Part shown: piece by piece, positions 32,614 through 43,792 of the stretch
Numbering within the stretch: the first letter of the stretch is position 1
Layout of the letters: each line of letters opens with the position of its first letter
Origin: Oerskovia paurometabola
GTDB taxonomy: Bacteria > Actinomycetota > Actinomycetes > Actinomycetales > Cellulomonadaceae
Direction: 5' to 3'
Length of the DNA stretch: 64,000 nt
Assembly (NCBI RefSeq): GCF_016907365.1
Contig: NZ_JAFBBV010000001.1
Coordinates: 1,240,001 to 1,304,000, forward strand
Notes under the pieces: generated by a model
The model's database searches: none
What the model saw: the letters and a program-made list of their open reading frames with translations, nothing else
What the model was told of the DNA's origin: nothing
Translations under genes and position numbers: made by a program

Positions 32614-32642
32614 TTGACTACCTGCCACGTGGCAGGTAACGT
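32614..32642 (+). promoter_or_regulatory. Promoter of the str operon (rpsL-rpsG-fusA-tuf)
   Basis: TTGACT (32614-32619), 17-bp spacer, TAACGT (32637-32642). The predicted leader before rpsL is about 250 nt. No gene is seen in the leader. Confidence 0.65.
32619..32638. promoter_or_regulatory. 20-bp perfect palindrome filling the str promoter spacer
   Basis: TACCTGCCACGTGGCAGGTA is a perfect 20-bp palindrome with a CACGTG centre. It begins at the last base of the -35 hexamer and ends inside the -10, so a protein bound there should block or remodel RNA polymerase. This is an operator by position. The binding protein is unknown. Confidence 0.6.
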
Positions 32643-32897
32643 AGTAGACCGTGCCCGCGCCGTCGTGCACGCTGTGTCGTTTCCAGCGTGCCGATGTGAG
32701 TGCGCGAGCATTCCGGTGACTGAGCTCTTCGGACGATCCTCGGATCGTCCGCGAGCCCAGCCCGGACCATCGAGCCGGTGGTACGTGGCGATTGCGACGC
32801 TCTGCGTCGCAGGTGCCGTTTGCCGTCGGCGCCCACAGCCCGTTGAGACCACCGCCGGGGATCACCCCGGTCCAGCTCGAGAAGACACGGAGACGTA

Positions 32898-33272
32898 GTG
32901 CCTACGATCCAGCAGCTCGTCCGCAAGGGGCGGACCTCGAAGGCAGGGAAGTCCAAGACTCCCGCCCTCAAGGGTTCCCCGCAGCGGCGTGGTGTGTGCA
33001 CGCGTGTGTACACCACCACCCCCAAGAAGCCGAACTCCGCACTGCGCAAGGTCGCACGCGTGAAGCTCTCGTCCCAGATCGAGGTCACCGCGTACATCCC
33101 CGGTGTCGGCCACAACCTCCAGGAGCACTCCATCGTGCTCGTCCGCGGCGGTCGTGTGAAGGACCTCCCCGGTGTCCGCTACAAGATCGTCCGTGGCGCA
33201 CTCGACACCCAGGGCGTCAAGAACCGCAAGCAGGCTCGCAGCCGCTACGGTGCCAAGAAGGAGAAGAGCTAA
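32898..33272 (+). CDS. rpsL: 30S ribosomal protein S12
   Basis: 124 residues from GTG 32898. It has the conserved decoding-site loops [15 protein letters not shown] and [11 protein letters not shown] with wild-type lysines at the streptomycin-resistance positions, and [17 protein letters not shown]. The stop codon shares one base with the rpsG ATG (TAATG). Confidence 0.98.
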   Translation: MPTIQQLVRKGRTSKAGKSKTPALKGSPQRRGVCTRVYTTTPKKPNSALRKVARVKLSSQIEVTAYIPGVGHNLQEHSIVLVRGGRVKDLPGVRYKIVRGALDTQGVKNRKQARSRYGAKKEKS

Positions 33273-33742
33273 TGCCTCGTAAGGGCCCCGCCCCGAAGCG
33301 GCCGCTCATCGTCGACCCTGTCTACGGTTCCCCGGTCGTCACCCAGCTCATCAACAAGGTCCTCCTGGACGGCAAGAAGTCGACCGCCGAGGCGATCGTC
33401 TACGGTGCCCTCGAGGGTGTCCGCGCGAAGACCGACGGTGACCCCGTCGTCGTCCTCAAGCGTGCTCTCGAGAACGTGCGCCCGGCCCTCGAGGTCCGTT
33501 CGCGCCGTGTCGGTGGCGCGACCTACCAGGTCCCCGTCGAGGTGCGCCCCACGCGTTCCACGACGCTCGCGCTGCGCTGGCTCACGGACTACTCGCGCGC
33601 TCGTCGCGAGAAGACCATGACCGAGCGCCTCATGAACGAGATCCTCGACGCGAGCAACGGCCTCGGTGCCGCGGTCAAGCGTCGTGAGGACATGCACAAG
33701 ATGGCCGAGTCCAACAAGGCCTTCGCGCACTACCGCTGGTAG
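33272..33742 (+). CDS. rpsG: 30S ribosomal protein S7
   Basis: 156 residues, usual length. [20 protein letters not shown] start, [19 protein letters not shown] rRNA-binding region, and the C-terminal [20 protein letters not shown] helix near the E site. It nucleates the 30S head and, in other bacteria, represses the str operon. Coupled to rpsL by a 1-base overlap. Confidence 0.98.
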   Translation: MPRKGPAPKRPLIVDPVYGSPVVTQLINKVLLDGKKSTAEAIVYGALEGVRAKTDGDPVVVLKRALENVRPALEVRSRRVGGATYQVPVEVRPTRSTTLALRWLTDYSRARREKTMTERLMNEILDASNGLGAAVKRREDMHKMAESNKAFAHYRW

Positions 33743-33752
33743 TCCGCCCGAC

Positions 33753-33780
33753 CGGCCCTGGGGGTTCACCCCCGGGGCCG
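33753..33780 (+). promoter_or_regulatory. Hairpin between rpsG and fusA
   Basis: CGGCCCTGGGGG (33753-33764), loop TTCA, CCCCCGGGGCCG (33769-33780). No T-run. Probably a processing or attenuation element, as fusA is expected to be co-transcribed. Confidence 0.45.
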
Positions 33781-33848
33781 TCGGCGGGTCCGGCCGGCTT
33801 CGGTAGAAGCAGCGCCCCCGACTCAACCCACACAAAGGGGAAGTACCC

Positions 33849-35954
33849 GTGGCACTTGACGTGCTGACCGACCTGAACAAGGTCCGCAACATCGGCATCA
33901 TGGCCCACATCGATGCCGGTAAGACCACGACCACCGAGCGCATCCTGTTCTACACCGGGGTGAACTACAAGATCGGTGAGACGCACGACGGCGCATCGAC
34001 GACCGACTGGATGGAGCAGGAGAAGGAGCGCGGCATCACGATCACGTCTGCCGCCGTGACCTGCTTCTGGAACAAGAACCAGATCAACATCATCGACACC
34101 CCTGGCCACGTGGACTTCACGGTCGAGGTCGAGCGCTCCCTGCGTGTGCTCGACGGCGCTGTCGCTGTCTTCGACGGCAAGGAGGGCGTCGAGCCCCAGT
34201 CCGAGACCGTCTGGCGCCAGGCCGACAAGTACAACGTCCCGCGCATCTGCTTCGTCAACAAGATGGACAAGCTCGGCGCGGACTTCTACTTCACGGTCGA
34301 CACCATCGTGAACCGCCTCAAGGCCAAGCCGCTGGTCATCCAGCTGCCGATCGGCTCCGAGAGCGACTTCACGGGCGTCGTCGACCTGCTCGAGATGCGC
34401 GCACTCGTGTGGCGCGGCGAGACGAAGATGGGCGAGGCGTACGAGATCGAGGAGATCCCCGCGGACCTCCTGGAGAAGGCGCAGCAGTACCGTGCCGACC
34501 TCATCGAGAACGTCGCCGAGGCCGACGAGGAGCTCCTCGAGAAGTACCTCAACGGCGAAGAGCTGACGCTCGCGGAGATCAAGTCCGCGATCCGCAAGCT
34601 CACCGTCTCGGGCGAGGCCTTCCCGGTGCTCTGCGGCTCCGCGTTCAAGAACAAGGGCGTCCAGCCCATGCTCGACGCGGTCATCGACTACCTGCCGTCG
34701 CCCCTCGACGTCCCGGCCATCAACGGCCACGACGTCAAGGACGAGGAGAAGATCGTCGAGCGCCACCCCGACGCCACGGAGCCGTTCTCGGCCCTCGCGT
34801 TCAAGGTCGCCTCGCACCCGTTCTTCGGCAAGCTGACGTACGTCCGCGTCTACTCCGGCCAGGTCACGCCGGGCACCCAGGTGCTCAACGCGACCAAGGG
34901 CAAGAAGGAGCGTCTGGGCAAGATCTTCCAGATGCACTCCAACAAGGAGAACGCGGTCGAGCTCGGCAGCGCCGGGCACATCTACGCGTTCATCGGCCTC
35001 AAGGACACGACGACCGGTGACACCCTGTGTGACATCGCGAACCCCGTGGTCCTCGAGTCGATGACCTTCCCGGAGCCCGTCATCGACGTGGCCATCGAGC
35101 CCAAGACGAAGGCCGACCAGGAGAAGCTCTCGGTCGCCATCCAGAAGCTCGCCGAGGAGGACCCGACCTTCCGCGTCAAGCTCGACGAGGAGACCGGCCA
35201 GACCGTCATCGGCGGTATGGGCGAGCTCCACCTCGACATCCTCGTCGACCGCATGCGTCGCGAGTTCAACGTCGAGGCCAACGTCGGCAAGCCGCAGGTC
35301 GCGTACCGCGAGACCATCCGCCGTACCGCGGAGAAGATCGACTACACGCACAAGAAGCAGACCGGTGGTTCGGGTCAGTTCGCCAAGGTGCAGGTCACCT
35401 TCGAGCCTCTCGACCTGACCGAGGGCGGCGAGCTCTACGAGTTCAAGAACGCCGTCACCGGTGGTCGCATCCCGCGTGAGTACATCCCGTCGGTCGACGC
35501 CGGTATCCAGGCCGCCCTCCAGCTGGGCGTCCTCGCCGGCTTCCCGCTCGTGGGCGTGAAGGCTACGCTCATCGACGGCGCGTACCATGATGTCGACTCT
35601 TCGGAGATGGCGTTCAAGATTGCCGGCTCGATGGTCCTCAAGGAGGGCGTCAAGCGGGCGGACCCGGTTCTGCTGGAGCCGGTCATGGCGGTCGAGGTGC
35701 GTACGCCCGAGGAGTACATGGGCGACGTGATCGGTGACCTCAACTCTCGTCGCGGCATGATCCAGTCCATGGAGGACGCGACGGGTGTCAAGGTCGTCCG
35801 TGCTCAAGTACCGTTGTCCGAGATGTTCGGGTACATCGGTGACCTGCGGTCGAAGACCCAGGGTCGCGCTGTGTACTCGATGTCATTCGACAGCTACGCC
35901 GAGGTCCCTCGGAACGTTGCCGAAGAGATCATCAAGAAGACCCGGGGCGAGTGA
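33849..35954 (+). CDS. fusA: Elongation factor G
   Basis: 701 residues from GTG 33849 behind AAAGGGGAAG. G1 [19 protein letters not shown], switch [17 protein letters not shown]3 DTPGHVDF and G4 NKMDKLGAD are all present. The domain IV tip region begins [18 protein letters not shown] and domain V ends with EIIKKTRGE. It drives translocation and, with the recycling factor, ribosome splitting. Only one fusA is visible and tuf follows 118 bp on. Confidence 0.98.
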   Translation: MALDVLTDLNKVRNIGIMAHIDAGKTTTTERILFYTGVNYKIGETHDGASTTDWMEQEKERGITITSAAVTCFWNKNQINIIDTPGHVDFTVEVERSLRVLDGAVAVFDGKEGVEPQSETVWRQADKYNVPRICFVNKMDKLGADFYFTVDTIVNRLKAKPLVIQLPIGSESDFTGVVDLLEMRALVWRGETKMGEAYEIEEIPADLLEKAQQYRADLIENVAEADEELLEKYLNGEELTLAEIKSAIRKLTVSGEAFPVLCGSAFKNKGVQPMLDAVIDYLPSPLDVPAINGHDVKDEEKIVERHPDATEPFSALAFKVASHPFFGKLTYVRVYSGQVTPGTQVLNATKGKKERLGKIFQMHSNKENAVELGSAGHIYAFIGLKDTTTGDTLCDIANPVVLESMTFPEPVIDVAIEPKTKADQEKLSVAIQKLAEEDPTFRVKLDEETGQTVIGGMGELHLDILVDRMRREFNVEANVGKPQVAYRETIRRTAEKIDYTHKKQTGGSGQFAKVQVTFEPLDLTEGGELYEFKNAVTGGRIPREYIPSVDAGIQAALQLGVLAGFPLVGVKATLIDGAYHDVDSSEMAFKIAGSMVLKEGVKRADPVLLEPVMAVEVRTPEEYMGDVIGDLNSRRGMIQSMEDATGVKVVRAQVPLSEMFGYIGDLRSKTQGRAVYSMSFDSYAEVPRNVAEEIIKKTRGE

Positions 35955-36072
35955 GTCCCCACAGGTCGAAGACCCTGTAACAACCATCAACCTGTAGCGA
36001 CCCGCACGCCCCGCAGATGTCTTGCGCATCTGCATCGTTCGGCACAACTACCCAAGTCCCAGGAGGACCCCA

Positions 36073-37263
36073 GTGGCGAAGGCCAAGTTCGAGCGGACCA
36101 AGCCGCACGTCAACGTCGGAACCATCGGTCACGTCGACCACGGTAAGACCACGCTGACGGCAGCGATCTCCAAGGTGCTGCACGACAAGTACCCGGACGT
36201 GAACCCCGAGTTCAAGTTCGACGAGATCGACAAGGCTCCGGAAGAGAAGCAGCGCGGTATCACGATCAACATCGCGCACATCGAGTACGAGACGGAGAAG
36301 CGTCACTACGCTCACGTCGACGCTCCCGGTCACGCCGACTACATCAAGAACATGATCACCGGTGCTGCTCAGATGGACGGCGCGATCCTCGTGGTCGCCG
36401 CCACCGACGGCCCGATGGCTCAGACGCGTGAGCACGTTCTGCTCGCCCGCCAGGTGGGTGTCCCCTACCTGCTGGTCGCGCTGAACAAGTCCGACATGGT
36501 CGAGGACGAGGAAATCCTCGAGCTCGTCGAGATGGAGGTGCGCGAGCTCCTCTCCTCGCAGGGCTTCGACGGTGACGAGGCCCCCGTGGTCCGCGTCTCC
36601 GGTCTGAAGGCTCTCGAGGGCGACCCCGAGTGGGTCAAGTCCGTCGAGGCGCTCATGGAGGCCGTGGACGAGAACGTCCCCGAGCCCGTCCGTGAGCTCG
36701 ACAAGCCCTTCCTCATGCCCGTCGAGGACGTCTTCACGATCACCGGTCGTGGAACCGTCGTCACCGGCAAGGTCGAGCGCGGCACCCTCGCGGTCAACTC
36801 GGAGGTCGAGATCGTCGGCATCCGCAACCCGCAGAAGACCACGGTCACGGGTATCGAGACGTTCCACAAGCAGATGGACGAGGCTCAGGCCGGCGACAAC
36901 ACCGGTCTGCTGCTCCGCGGCATCAAGCGCGAGGACGTCGAGCGCGGCCAGGTCGTCGTCAAGCCGGGTTCGATCACCCCGCACACCGACTTCGAGGCTC
37001 AGGTCTACATCCTGGGCAAGGACGAGGGTGGGCGTCACAACCCGTTCTTCTCGAACTACCGCCCGCAGTTCTACTTCCGTACCACGGACGTCACCGGCGT
37101 CATCACGCTGCCCGAGGGCACCGAGATGGTCATGCCCGGCGACAACACCGAGATGACGGTCGAGCTGATCCAGCCGATCGCCATGGAGGAGGGCCTCGGC
37201 TTCGCCATCCGTGAGGGCGGCCGTACGGTCGGATCGGGCCGTGTCACGAAGATCATCAAGTGA
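36073..37263 (+). CDS. tuf: Elongation factor Tu
   Basis: 396 residues from GTG 36073, with AGGAGG upstream; an in-frame ATG at 36022 is in the leader. GTP motifs [18 protein letters not shown] and NKSDMV, the effector region [13 protein letters not shown], and domains 2 and 3 to VTKIIK. It delivers aminoacyl-tRNA to the A site. Only one tuf copy lies in this window. Confidence 0.98.
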   Translation: MAKAKFERTKPHVNVGTIGHVDHGKTTLTAAISKVLHDKYPDVNPEFKFDEIDKAPEEKQRGITINIAHIEYETEKRHYAHVDAPGHADYIKNMITGAAQMDGAILVVAATDGPMAQTREHVLLARQVGVPYLLVALNKSDMVEDEEILELVEMEVRELLSSQGFDGDEAPVVRVSGLKALEGDPEWVKSVEALMEAVDENVPEPVRELDKPFLMPVEDVFTITGRGTVVTGKVERGTLAVNSEVEIVGIRNPQKTTVTGIETFHKQMDEAQAGDNTGLLLRGIKREDVERGQVVVKPGSITPHTDFEAQVYILGKDEGGRHNPFFSNYRPQFYFRTTDVTGVITLPEGTEMVMPGDNTEMTVELIQPIAMEEGLGFAIREGGRTVGSGRVTKIIK

Positions 37264-37328
37264 TCTTCTGATCTCCTGATCCACCCCGGCTCCTGAGCCT
37301 CGCGCTCGGGGGTTCCGGGAAGGATTGA

Positions 37329-37368
37329 CCGAAGGGCCCGGGTACCGCAAGGTACCCGGGCCCTTCGG
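37329..37368 (+). terminator. Terminator after tuf
   Basis: CCGAAGGGCCCGGGTACC, loop GCAA, GGTACCCGGGCCCTTCGG: a perfect 18-bp stem without a T-run. It shares the GAAGGGCCCGG arm with the terminator after rplQ. Confidence 0.8.
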
Positions 37369-38330
37369 CGTACCCAGGGGAGTCCGGGGCAGCGGGGGCT
37401 GTCGACGTCTGCGCGCTGCCGGGGCAGGCGACGGGAGGCCCTGCCAAGGGTGCGCCGGCTGCCGGGGCCGCGACCGCACCGCAGCGCCAGCGGGGCGCAC
37501 GTCGATCCGCACGGAACGTCGCGCGGCTCGCGGCTCGCGGCGCCGCCGGTGGGCGGTTTGCGCCAGTGGGCGGCGCCGCCGCCGTTGGGCGTCCCGGGGG
37601 AGGGGAGAGGCGTGCGCGGTCCCCCCCGAACGGTCGTCGGCTCGATCACCGGTCGGTCCGAAGGGTCGTGCAGGCGGTGCGTGACCGATCCGAGGATCCG
37701 GATCGGCGAGATGTGTCGTCGGGGTGGTGCCCCGCCCGGAAGCACCCGCGCAGCATCTTTGCTGGTCAGGGACGTACCGGCCGCGGCAGCACGCCGCGCC
37801 GTTCGATGCGGTGGTCGTCCGAGGACGGTGCGCCTGGTCACACAGTTCGGCGAGAGCGCCCGGGGAGGTTACCCTGGATGGACGACGTGCCCGCTCGACG
37901 CGTGAGCACGTCGGTCGTCGCACGAGGTCGGCCCCGGTGGTCGATGTCTCGTGCACGACGATTGGTCTTCCACGGTTCCCTGTGGCAGACTGTTCAGGTT
38001 GCCTGTTACGGGTGCGCTCTTTCATGTGTCGAACAGTGTGTTGAACCGCTAAGCATGCGGACCTCGGTGTTCCGAGGTTGCCGCGGGTTGAACTCTCTGT
38101 CGACACAGATCGAGGACCCCGCGGAGCTCAGGTTCTGCACAGGCTCGACAACGTTGTGAACGGCTGTGACGCCGTCGGGCGCCAGAAGCTGGCCCGATGT
38201 GTCAGCGGTTCACATATCCAACGGCCCTGCACCGTTCTCGGTGCGTGCGCTCGGTAGGTCGCGATAGGCGACACGCCCGAGCGCGGGGGTCGGACAGCTA
38301 GCGGTTCGAGAGAGAGAGTCAGACGACGCC
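37369..38330. other. Long intergenic region before the S10 operon
   Basis: About 960 bp. The first ~500 bp is very GC-rich and open in several frames, but none has a ribosome site, conserved motif or steady codon bias, so I call no gene. From ~37900 the composition drops and looks like a promoter and leader. Small hairpins include CCTCGG/CCGAGG at 38062-38077. A CGCCGTCGGGC word lies at 38170. Confidence 0.6.
37962..37991 (+). promoter_or_regulatory. Putative promoter of the S10 operon
   Basis: TTGGTC (37962-37967), 18-bp spacer, CAGACT (37986-37991). It would give a leader of about 330 nt before rpsJ, long enough for L4-type leader control, though I see no clear L4 site. Confidence 0.4.
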
Positions 38331-38639
38331 ATGGCGGGACAGAAGATCCGCATCCGGCTCAAGTCCTACGACCACGAGGTGATTGACAGCTCGGCGCGCA
38401 AGATCGTCGACACTGTCACCCGCGCTGGTGCAACGGTCGTGGGCCCGGTGCCGCTGCCGACGGAGAAGAACGTCTTCTGCGTCATCCGGTCGCCTCACAA
38501 GTACAAGGACAGCCGCGAGCACTTCGAGATGCGCACGCACAAGCGGCTTATCGACATCATCGATCCCACGCCGAAGGCCGTCGACTCGCTCATGCGTCTC
38601 GACCTGCCTGCGGACGTGAACATCGAGATCAAGCTCTGA
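38331..38639 (+). CDS. rpsJ: 30S ribosomal protein S10
   Basis: 102 residues, full length: [56 protein letters not shown]10 sits in the 30S head and as NusE joins antitermination complexes. First gene of the S10 operon, with the next start 14 bp after its stop. Confidence 0.98.
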   Translation: MAGQKIRIRLKSYDHEVIDSSARKIVDTVTRAGATVVGPVPLPTEKNVFCVIRSPHKYKDSREHFEMRTHKRLIDIIDPTPKAVDSLMRLDLPADVNIEIKL

Positions 38640-38653
38640 GGCGGGAGGACAAC

Positions 38654-39316
38654 ATGACTACGCCCCAGCAGAACGAGCGGCCCGTCACGGCCGTGCTCGG
38701 CACGAAGCTCGGCATGACCCAGCTCTGGGACGAGGCAGGCCGCCTGGTCCCCGTCACGGTCGTCGCCGTGGGCACGAACGTCGTGACCCAGGTCCGCACC
38801 GCGGACACCGACGGTTACGCCGCGGTCCAGCTGGCCGCAGGCCAGATCGACCCGCGCAAGGTCACGAAGCCCCTCAAGGGCCACTTCGAGAAGGCCGGCG
38901 TCACGCCGCGCCGTCACGTGACCGAGATCCGCACCACCGATGCCGGTGAGTACACCCTCGGCCAGGAGATCACCGCGGAGGCCTTCGAGGCCGGCGCGAA
39001 GGTCGACGTCGTGGGCACCACCAAGGGCAAGGGCACCGCCGGTGTCATGAAGCGTCACGGCTTCCACGGCGTGGGTGCCTCCCACGGTGCGCACCGCAAC
39101 CACCGCAAGCCTGGTTCGATCGGTGGGGCCTCGACCCCGTCGCGAGTCTTCAAGGGCGTGCGCATGGCCGGTCGGATGGGCTTCGACCGTCAGACCACGC
39201 AGAACCTGACCGTCCACGCGGTCGACGCAGAGAAGGGTCTGCTGCTCGTCAAGGGCGCAGTGCCCGGCCCCAAGGGCGGCGTCGTCCTCGTGCGTAGCGC
39301 CGTGAAGGGAGCATGA
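38654..39316 (+). CDS. rplC: 50S ribosomal protein L3
   Basis: 220 residues behind [29 protein letters not shown] at the N-terminus; the tip loop near the peptidyl transferase centre reads [34 protein letters not shown] toward the end. L3 is an early assembly protein of 23S rRNA. Confidence 0.98.
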   Translation: MTTPQQNERPVTAVLGTKLGMTQLWDEAGRLVPVTVVAVGTNVVTQVRTADTDGYAAVQLAAGQIDPRKVTKPLKGHFEKAGVTPRRHVTEIRTTDAGEYTLGQEITAEAFEAGAKVDVVGTTKGKGTAGVMKRHGFHGVGASHGAHRNHRKPGSIGGASTPSRVFKGVRMAGRMGFDRQTTQNLTVHAVDAEKGLLLVKGAVPGPKGGVVLVRSAVKGA

Positions 39317-39321
39317 CACTC

Positions 39322-40023
39322 ATGGCAGCTCTCACTGTTGACGTCCTCGACGCCACGGGCAAGAAGGCCGGCACCGCCGACCTTCCCGCCGAGGTGTTCG
39401 ACGTCCAGACGAACGTCCCGCTGATCCACCAGGTTGTCGTCGCGCAGCTCGCTGCAGCCCGTCAGGGCACGCACGACACCAAGAGCCGCGGCGAGGTCCG
39501 CGGTGGTGGACGCAAGCCGTACAAGCAGAAGGGCACCGGCCGCGCCCGTCAGGGTTCGACCCGTGCTCCTCAGTTCGCCGGCGGTGGGGTCGTTCACGGC
39601 CCGACGCCGCGCGACTACAGCCAGCGCACCCCCAAGAAGATGAAGGCTGCTGCCCTGCGCGGCGCCCTGTCCGACCGGGCTCGTGCCGGCCGTGTCCACG
39701 TCGTGACCGGTTTCGGGATCGACGGCCAGCCGTCGACCAAGGCCGCGATCAACTCGCTCGCCAACCTCTCTCCCCGCAAGCACGTGCTCGTGGTGCTGGA
39801 GCGTGGCGACGAGCTGACGAGCAAGTCCCTCCGCAACGCGGAGCAGGTGCACCTCCTGGTCGCTGACCAGCTGAACACCTACGACGTGCTCGTCTCCGAC
39901 GACGTGGTCTTCACCGAGGGCGCACTCGCTGCGTTCCTCGCCGGACCCGCCACGGGCTCTTCGGTCAAGGCCGTCGCGTCCGAGTCGGAAGCAGCTGACG
40001 AGGCCGAGGAGGCCGCGAAGTGA
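39322..40023 (+). CDS. rplD: 50S ribosomal protein L4
   Basis: 233 residues from ATG 39322, chosen because AAGGGAG lies 10 nt upstream. ATG 39313, overlapping the rplC stop, is possible and adds three residues. The exit-tunnel loop reads [20 protein letters not shown]. An acidic Ala/Glu tail ([13 protein letters not shown]) ends it. L4 represses the S10 operon in enterics. rplW overlaps by 4 bp. Confidence 0.96.
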   Translation: MAALTVDVLDATGKKAGTADLPAEVFDVQTNVPLIHQVVVAQLAAARQGTHDTKSRGEVRGGGRKPYKQKGTGRARQGSTRAPQFAGGGVVHGPTPRDYSQRTPKKMKAAALRGALSDRARAGRVHVVTGFGIDGQPSTKAAINSLANLSPRKHVLVVLERGDELTSKSLRNAEQVHLLVADQLNTYDVLVSDDVVFTEGALAAFLAGPATGSSVKAVASESEAADEAEEAAK

Positions 40024-40322
40024 CCGCCGTGACGAAGGACCCCCGCGACATCCTGCTCGCGCCGGTGGTCTCCGAGAAGAGCTACGGGCTCCTCGACGAG
40101 GGTAAGTACACCTTCCTCGTGGACCCGCGGGCCAACAAGACCGAGATCAAGATTGCCGTCGAGCAGATCTTCTCGGTCAAGGTTGCCTCCGTGAACACGA
40201 TCAACCGCAAGGGCAAGACCCGGCGGACGCGTTTCGGACTGGGCAAGCGCAAGGACACCAAGCGTGCGATCGTCACCCTCCGCGAGGGCACGATCGACAT
40301 CTTCGGCGGGCCGGTCGGCTGA
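40020..40322 (+). CDS. rplW: 50S ribosomal protein L23
   Basis: 100 residues from GTG 40020 (GTGA overlap with rplD). [21 protein letters not shown] and [22 protein letters not shown] are the family core. L23 lies at the tunnel exit, where trigger factor and SRP dock. Confidence 0.98.
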   Translation: MTAVTKDPRDILLAPVVSEKSYGLLDEGKYTFLVDPRANKTEIKIAVEQIFSVKVASVNTINRKGKTRRTRFGLGKRKDTKRAIVTLREGTIDIFGGPVG

Positions 40323-40355
40323 GGCCGGACGAGAGCAGATTGAGGACAGATCCCC

Positions 40356-41192
40356 ATGGGAATCCGTAAGTACAAGCCGACGACGCCCGGCCGCCGCGGC
40401 TCGAGCGTTGCCGACTTCGTCGAGATCACGCGCTCGCAGCCGGAGAAGTCGCTGGTCCGTCCGCTCACCAAGAGCGGTGGCCGCAACAGCACCGGTCGCA
40501 TCACCACCCGTCACAAGGGTGGTGGCCACAAGCGCGCATACCGCGTCATCGACTTCCGTCGCCACGACAAGGACGGCGTGCCCGCGAAGGTCGCTCACAT
40601 CGAGTACGACCCCAACCGCACGGCACGCATCGCGCTCCTGCACTACGCGGACGGCGAGAAGCGCTACATCATCGCGCCGAACAAGCTGAAGCAGGGCGAC
40701 GTCATCGAGAACGGCGCCGGCGCTGACATCAAGCCCGGCAACAACCTGCCGTTGCGCAACATCCCGACCGGTACGGTCATCCACGCCATCGAGCTCAAGC
40801 CCGGTGGCGGCGCGAAGATCGCCCGTTCGGCTGGTGCCTCCGTGCAGCTCGTCGCCAAGGACGGCCCCTACGCCCAGCTGCGTATGCCTTCCGGTGAGAT
40901 CCGCAACGTCGACCTGCGCTGCCGCGCGACGGTCGGCGAGGTGGGCAACGCCGAGCAGTCGAACATCAACTGGGGCAAGGCCGGCCGTATGCGTTGGAAG
41001 GGCAAGCGCCCCTCCGTCCGTGGTGTCGCCATGAACCCGATCGACCACCCTCACGGTGGTGGTGAAGGCAAGACCTCCGGTGGACGTCACCCGGTCAGCC
41101 CCTGGGGCCAGGCCGAAGGTCGTACCCGCCGTCCCAACAAGCCGAGCGACAAGCTGATCGTGCGTCGTCGCCGTACCGGCAAGAAGCGCTGA
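40356..41192 (+). CDS. rplB: 50S ribosomal protein L2
   Basis: 278 residues. [34 protein letters not shown], and the peptidyl-transferase-proximal region with [18 protein letters not shown] that includes the conserved histidine. Basic tail [10 protein letters not shown]. Needed for subunit joining and peptidyl transfer. Confidence 0.98.
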   Translation: MGIRKYKPTTPGRRGSSVADFVEITRSQPEKSLVRPLTKSGGRNSTGRITTRHKGGGHKRAYRVIDFRRHDKDGVPAKVAHIEYDPNRTARIALLHYADGEKRYIIAPNKLKQGDVIENGAGADIKPGNNLPLRNIPTGTVIHAIELKPGGGAKIARSAGASVQLVAKDGPYAQLRMPSGEIRNVDLRCRATVGEVGNAEQSNINWGKAGRMRWKGKRPSVRGVAMNPIDHPHGGGEGKTSGGRHPVSPWGQAEGRTRRPNKPSDKLIVRRRRTGKKR

Positions 41193-41206
41193 TAGGAGCC
41201 TGACAG

Positions 41207-41488
41207 ATGCCACGCAGCCTGAAGAAGGGCCCCTTCGTGGATGGACACCTTCAGAAGAAGGTGGACGTCCAGAACGAGAAGGGGACCAAGAACGTCATCA
41301 AGACCTGGTCCCGTCGGTCGGTCATCACGCCCGACTTCCTCGGTCACACTTTTGCCGTGCACGACGGGCGCAAGCACACTCCGGTGTTCGTCACCGAGTC
41401 GATGGTTGGCCACAAGCTCGGCGAGTTCGCACCCACCCGGACCTTCCGCGGCCACGTGAAGGACGACAAGAAGGGCCGTCGTCGCTGA
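41207..41488 (+). CDS. rpsS: 30S ribosomal protein S19
   Basis: 93 residues: [55 protein letters not shown]. It binds 16S rRNA in the 30S head beside S13. 14 bp after rplB. Confidence 0.98.
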   Translation: MPRSLKKGPFVDGHLQKKVDVQNEKGTKNVIKTWSRRSVITPDFLGHTFAVHDGRKHTPVFVTESMVGHKLGEFAPTRTFRGHVKDDKKGRRR

Positions 41489-41558
41489 TCTGCGTGCAGA
41501 CGCAGATCACGAGACGACGACTCCGAACGTCATGACGAGACAAGAAGGCAGGACAGCA

Positions 41559-41930
41559 ATGGAAGCCAAGGCGCAGGCGCGGTTCGTCCGTGTCACGCCC
41601 CAGAAGGCCCGGCGCGTCGTGGACCTCATCCGTGGCAAGCAGGCCACCGAGGCCGTCGCGGTGCTGAAGTTCGCACCGCAGGCCGCGAGTGAGCCGATCC
41701 GCAAGGTCGTGGAGAGCGCGATCGCGAACGCACGGGTGAAGGCCGACCGCGCGAGCGTGGCATTCGACGAGCAGGAGCTCGTCGTTGCCCAGGCGTTCGT
41801 GGACGAGGGCCCGACCCTCAAGCGGTTCCGGCCTCGCGCTCAGGGGCGCGCGAGCCAGATCCTCAAGCGGACGAGCCACATCACCGTGGTTCTCGTTCCG
41901 CGCGAAGACACGAAGGGAAGGGCCCGATAG
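41559..41930 (+). CDS. rplV: 50S ribosomal protein L22
   Basis: 123 residues from ATG 41559; the frame opens at 41532 but the ribosome site (AAGAAGGCAGGA) suits 41559. [21 protein letters not shown] start and the tunnel hairpin [21 protein letters not shown]. The stop shares one base with the rpsC GTG. Confidence 0.97.
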   Translation: MEAKAQARFVRVTPQKARRVVDLIRGKQATEAVAVLKFAPQAASEPIRKVVESAIANARVKADRASVAFDEQELVVAQAFVDEGPTLKRFRPRAQGRASQILKRTSHITVVLVPREDTKGRAR

Positions 41931-42772
41931 TGGGACAGAAGGTTCACCCGCACGGGTACCGCCTCGGCATCACCACCGACCACCGGTCGCGGTGGTTCGC
42001 CGACAGCACCAAGCCCGGACAGCGGTACCGCGACTACGTCCGCGAGGACGTGCAGATCCGCAAGCTCATGGCCACCGGCCTCGAGCGTGCCGGCATCTCC
42101 AAGGTCGAGATCGAGCGCACCCGTGACCGTGTGCGTGTGGACATCCACACGGCACGCCCGGGTATCGTCATCGGCCGCCGTGGCGCAGAGGCAGACCGCA
42201 TCCGCGGCGAGCTCGAGAAGCTCACGGGCAAGCAGGTCCAGCTCAACATCCTCGAGGTCAAGAACGCTGAGATCGATGCTCAGCTCGTGGCCCAGGGGAT
42301 CGCCGAGCAGCTTGCGAGCCGTGTGTCCTTCCGCCGTGCGATGCGCAAGGGCATGCAGTCCGCGCAGCGCGCCGGGGCCAAGGGCATCCGTGTCCAGTGC
42401 TCGGGCCGCCTCGGTGGCGCCGAGATGAGCCGTTCGGAGTTCTACCGCGAAGGCCGTGTGCCGCTGCACACGCTCCGCGCGAACATCGACTACGGCTTCT
42501 TCGAGGCCCGCACCACCTTCGGCCGTATCGGCGTCAAGGTGTGGATCTACAAGGGCGACATGACCGAGAAGGAGTTCGCTGCGCAGCAGGCGACCGCCGC
42601 TCCCCGCCAGGGCCGTGGTGGCCCCCGCGGTGGCGACCGTCCTGACCGTGGCGGAGACCGTCGTGGCGCCGGCCGTCGCAACGAGCGTCCGGCACAGTCC
42701 GAGGCACCTGCAGCTGCAGGGGCGGAGGCACCTGTCGCCGAGAAGGCTCCTGAGTCCGGAACGGAGGCCTGA
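41930..42772 (+). CDS. rpsC: 30S ribosomal protein S3
   Basis: 280 residues from GTG 41930. [20 protein letters not shown], the KH domain [22 protein letters not shown], and the C-terminal domain [18 protein letters not shown] disordered Arg/Gly then Ala/Pro/Glu tail of ~55 residues follows ([20 protein letters not shown]), longer than in E. coli but usual in actinobacteria. It forms the mRNA entry channel. Confidence 0.98.
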   Translation: MGQKVHPHGYRLGITTDHRSRWFADSTKPGQRYRDYVREDVQIRKLMATGLERAGISKVEIERTRDRVRVDIHTARPGIVIGRRGAEADRIRGELEKLTGKQVQLNILEVKNAEIDAQLVAQGIAEQLASRVSFRRAMRKGMQSAQRAGAKGIRVQCSGRLGGAEMSRSEFYREGRVPLHTLRANIDYGFFEARTTFGRIGVKVWIYKGDMTEKEFAAQQATAAPRQGRGGPRGGDRPDRGGDRRGAGRRNERPAQSEAPAAAGAEAPVAEKAPESGTEA

Positions 42773-42774
42773 GC

Positions 42775-43194
42775 ATGCTGATCCCGCGCAGGCTGAAGCA
42801 CCGTAAGCAGCACCACCCCTCGCGCTCCGGCGCCTCGAAGGGTGGCAACCAGATCGCGTTCGGCGAGTTCGGCATCCAGGCTCTCGAGCCTGCGTACGTC
42901 ACGAACCGCCAGATCGAGGCTGCTCGTATCGCGATGACCCGCCACATCAAGCGAGGCGGAAAGGTCTGGATCAACATCTACCCGGACCGCCCGCTGACCA
43001 AGAAGCCGGCGGAGACCCGCATGGGTTCTGGTAAGGGTTCGCCCGAGTGGTGGATCGCCAACGTCAAGCCCGGCCGCATCGTCTTCGAGCTGGCCGGTGT
43101 CCCGGAGCCCCTGGCTCGCGAGGCCATGCGCCGCGCGATCCACAAGCTCCCGATGAAGTGCCGTTTCGTGGTGCGCGAGGGTGGTGGCAACTGA
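42775..43194 (+). CDS. rplP: 50S ribosomal protein L16
   Basis: 139 residues: [19 protein letters not shown], the conserved [20 protein letters not shown] loop and the [17 protein letters not shown] region. It contacts A-site tRNA. It starts 2 bp after rpsC; its stop shares one base with rpmC. Confidence 0.98.
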   Translation: MLIPRRLKHRKQHHPSRSGASKGGNQIAFGEFGIQALEPAYVTNRQIEAARIAMTRHIKRGGKVWINIYPDRPLTKKPAETRMGSGKGSPEWWIANVKPGRIVFELAGVPEPLAREAMRRAIHKLPMKCRFVVREGGGN

Positions 43195-43433
43195 TGGCTA
43201 TCGGAACCAAGGAACTGGCTTCGAGCGAGCTTGACACGTTCGACGACGAGAAGCTCGTCGCCGAGCTGAAGAAGGCCAAGGAGGAGCTTTTCAACCTCCG
43301 CTTCCAGTCGGCCACCGGCCAGCTGGAGAGCCACGGTCGCCTGAAGGCCGTGCGCCGCGACATCGCGCGGATCTACACGATCCTCCGCGAGCGCGAGCTC
43401 GGTATCCGTACCGCACCGAGCGTGAGTGAGTGA
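43194..43433 (+). CDS. rpmC: 50S ribosomal protein L29
   Basis: 79 residues from ATG 43194 (TGATG overlap with rplP). Two-helix hairpin: [56 protein letters not shown]. Located near L23 at the tunnel exit. Confidence 0.97.
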   Translation: MAIGTKELASSELDTFDDEKLVAELKKAKEELFNLRFQSATGQLESHGRLKAVRRDIARIYTILRERELGIRTAPSVSE

Positions 43434-43440
43434 GGCTGGA

Positions 43441-43743
43441 ATGAGCGAGAACGCAACGAACGCCGCACCGGTGACCGAGACGGCCGCTGAGCAGCGCGCC
43501 AACCGCAAGACGCGGCGCGGCTACGTGGTGAGCGACAAGATGGACAAGACCGTCGTGATCGAGGTCGAGGACCGGGTCAAGCACCCGCTCTACGGCAAGG
43601 TCATCCGACGCACGAGCAAGGTCAAGGTCCACGACGAGCAGAACGCTGCTGGTGTCGGAGACCTCGTCCTTATCATGGAGACCCGCCCGCTGTCCGCGAC
43701 CAAGCGGTGGCGCCTGGTGGAGATCCTCGAGAAGGCCAAGTAG
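43441..43743 (+). CDS. rpsQ: 30S ribosomal protein S17
   Basis: 100 residues from ATG 43441; GTG 43426 is an in-frame alternative overlapping rpmC. OB-fold core [57 protein letters not shown]. Ends the first run of tightly spaced genes; a hairpin follows. Confidence 0.96.
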   Translation: MSENATNAAPVTETAAEQRANRKTRRGYVVSDKMDKTVVIEVEDRVKHPLYGKVIRRTSKVKVHDEQNAAGVGDLVLIMETRPLSATKRWRLVEILEKAK

Positions 43744-43758
43744 GCCCTGTGCCTAACA

Positions 43759-43792
43759 GGTCGTGACGGGCGGGGTCCCGCCCGTCACGACC
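43759..43792 (+). promoter_or_regulatory. Hairpin between rpsQ and rplN
   Basis: GGTCGTGACGGGCG (43759-43772), loop GGGTCC, CGCCCGTCACGACC (43779-43792). No T-run. It divides the S10 and spc gene runs; a partial terminator or processing site. Confidence 0.5.

Noticed and set aside
33675..35807. Long minus-strand frame opposite fusA
   Set aside because: Same shadow effect; fusA has all GTPase motifs on the plus strand.
37325..38044. Several plus-strand open frames in the gap before rpsJ
   Set aside because: No ribosome site, no recognisable motif, uneven codon bias; treated as non-coding.
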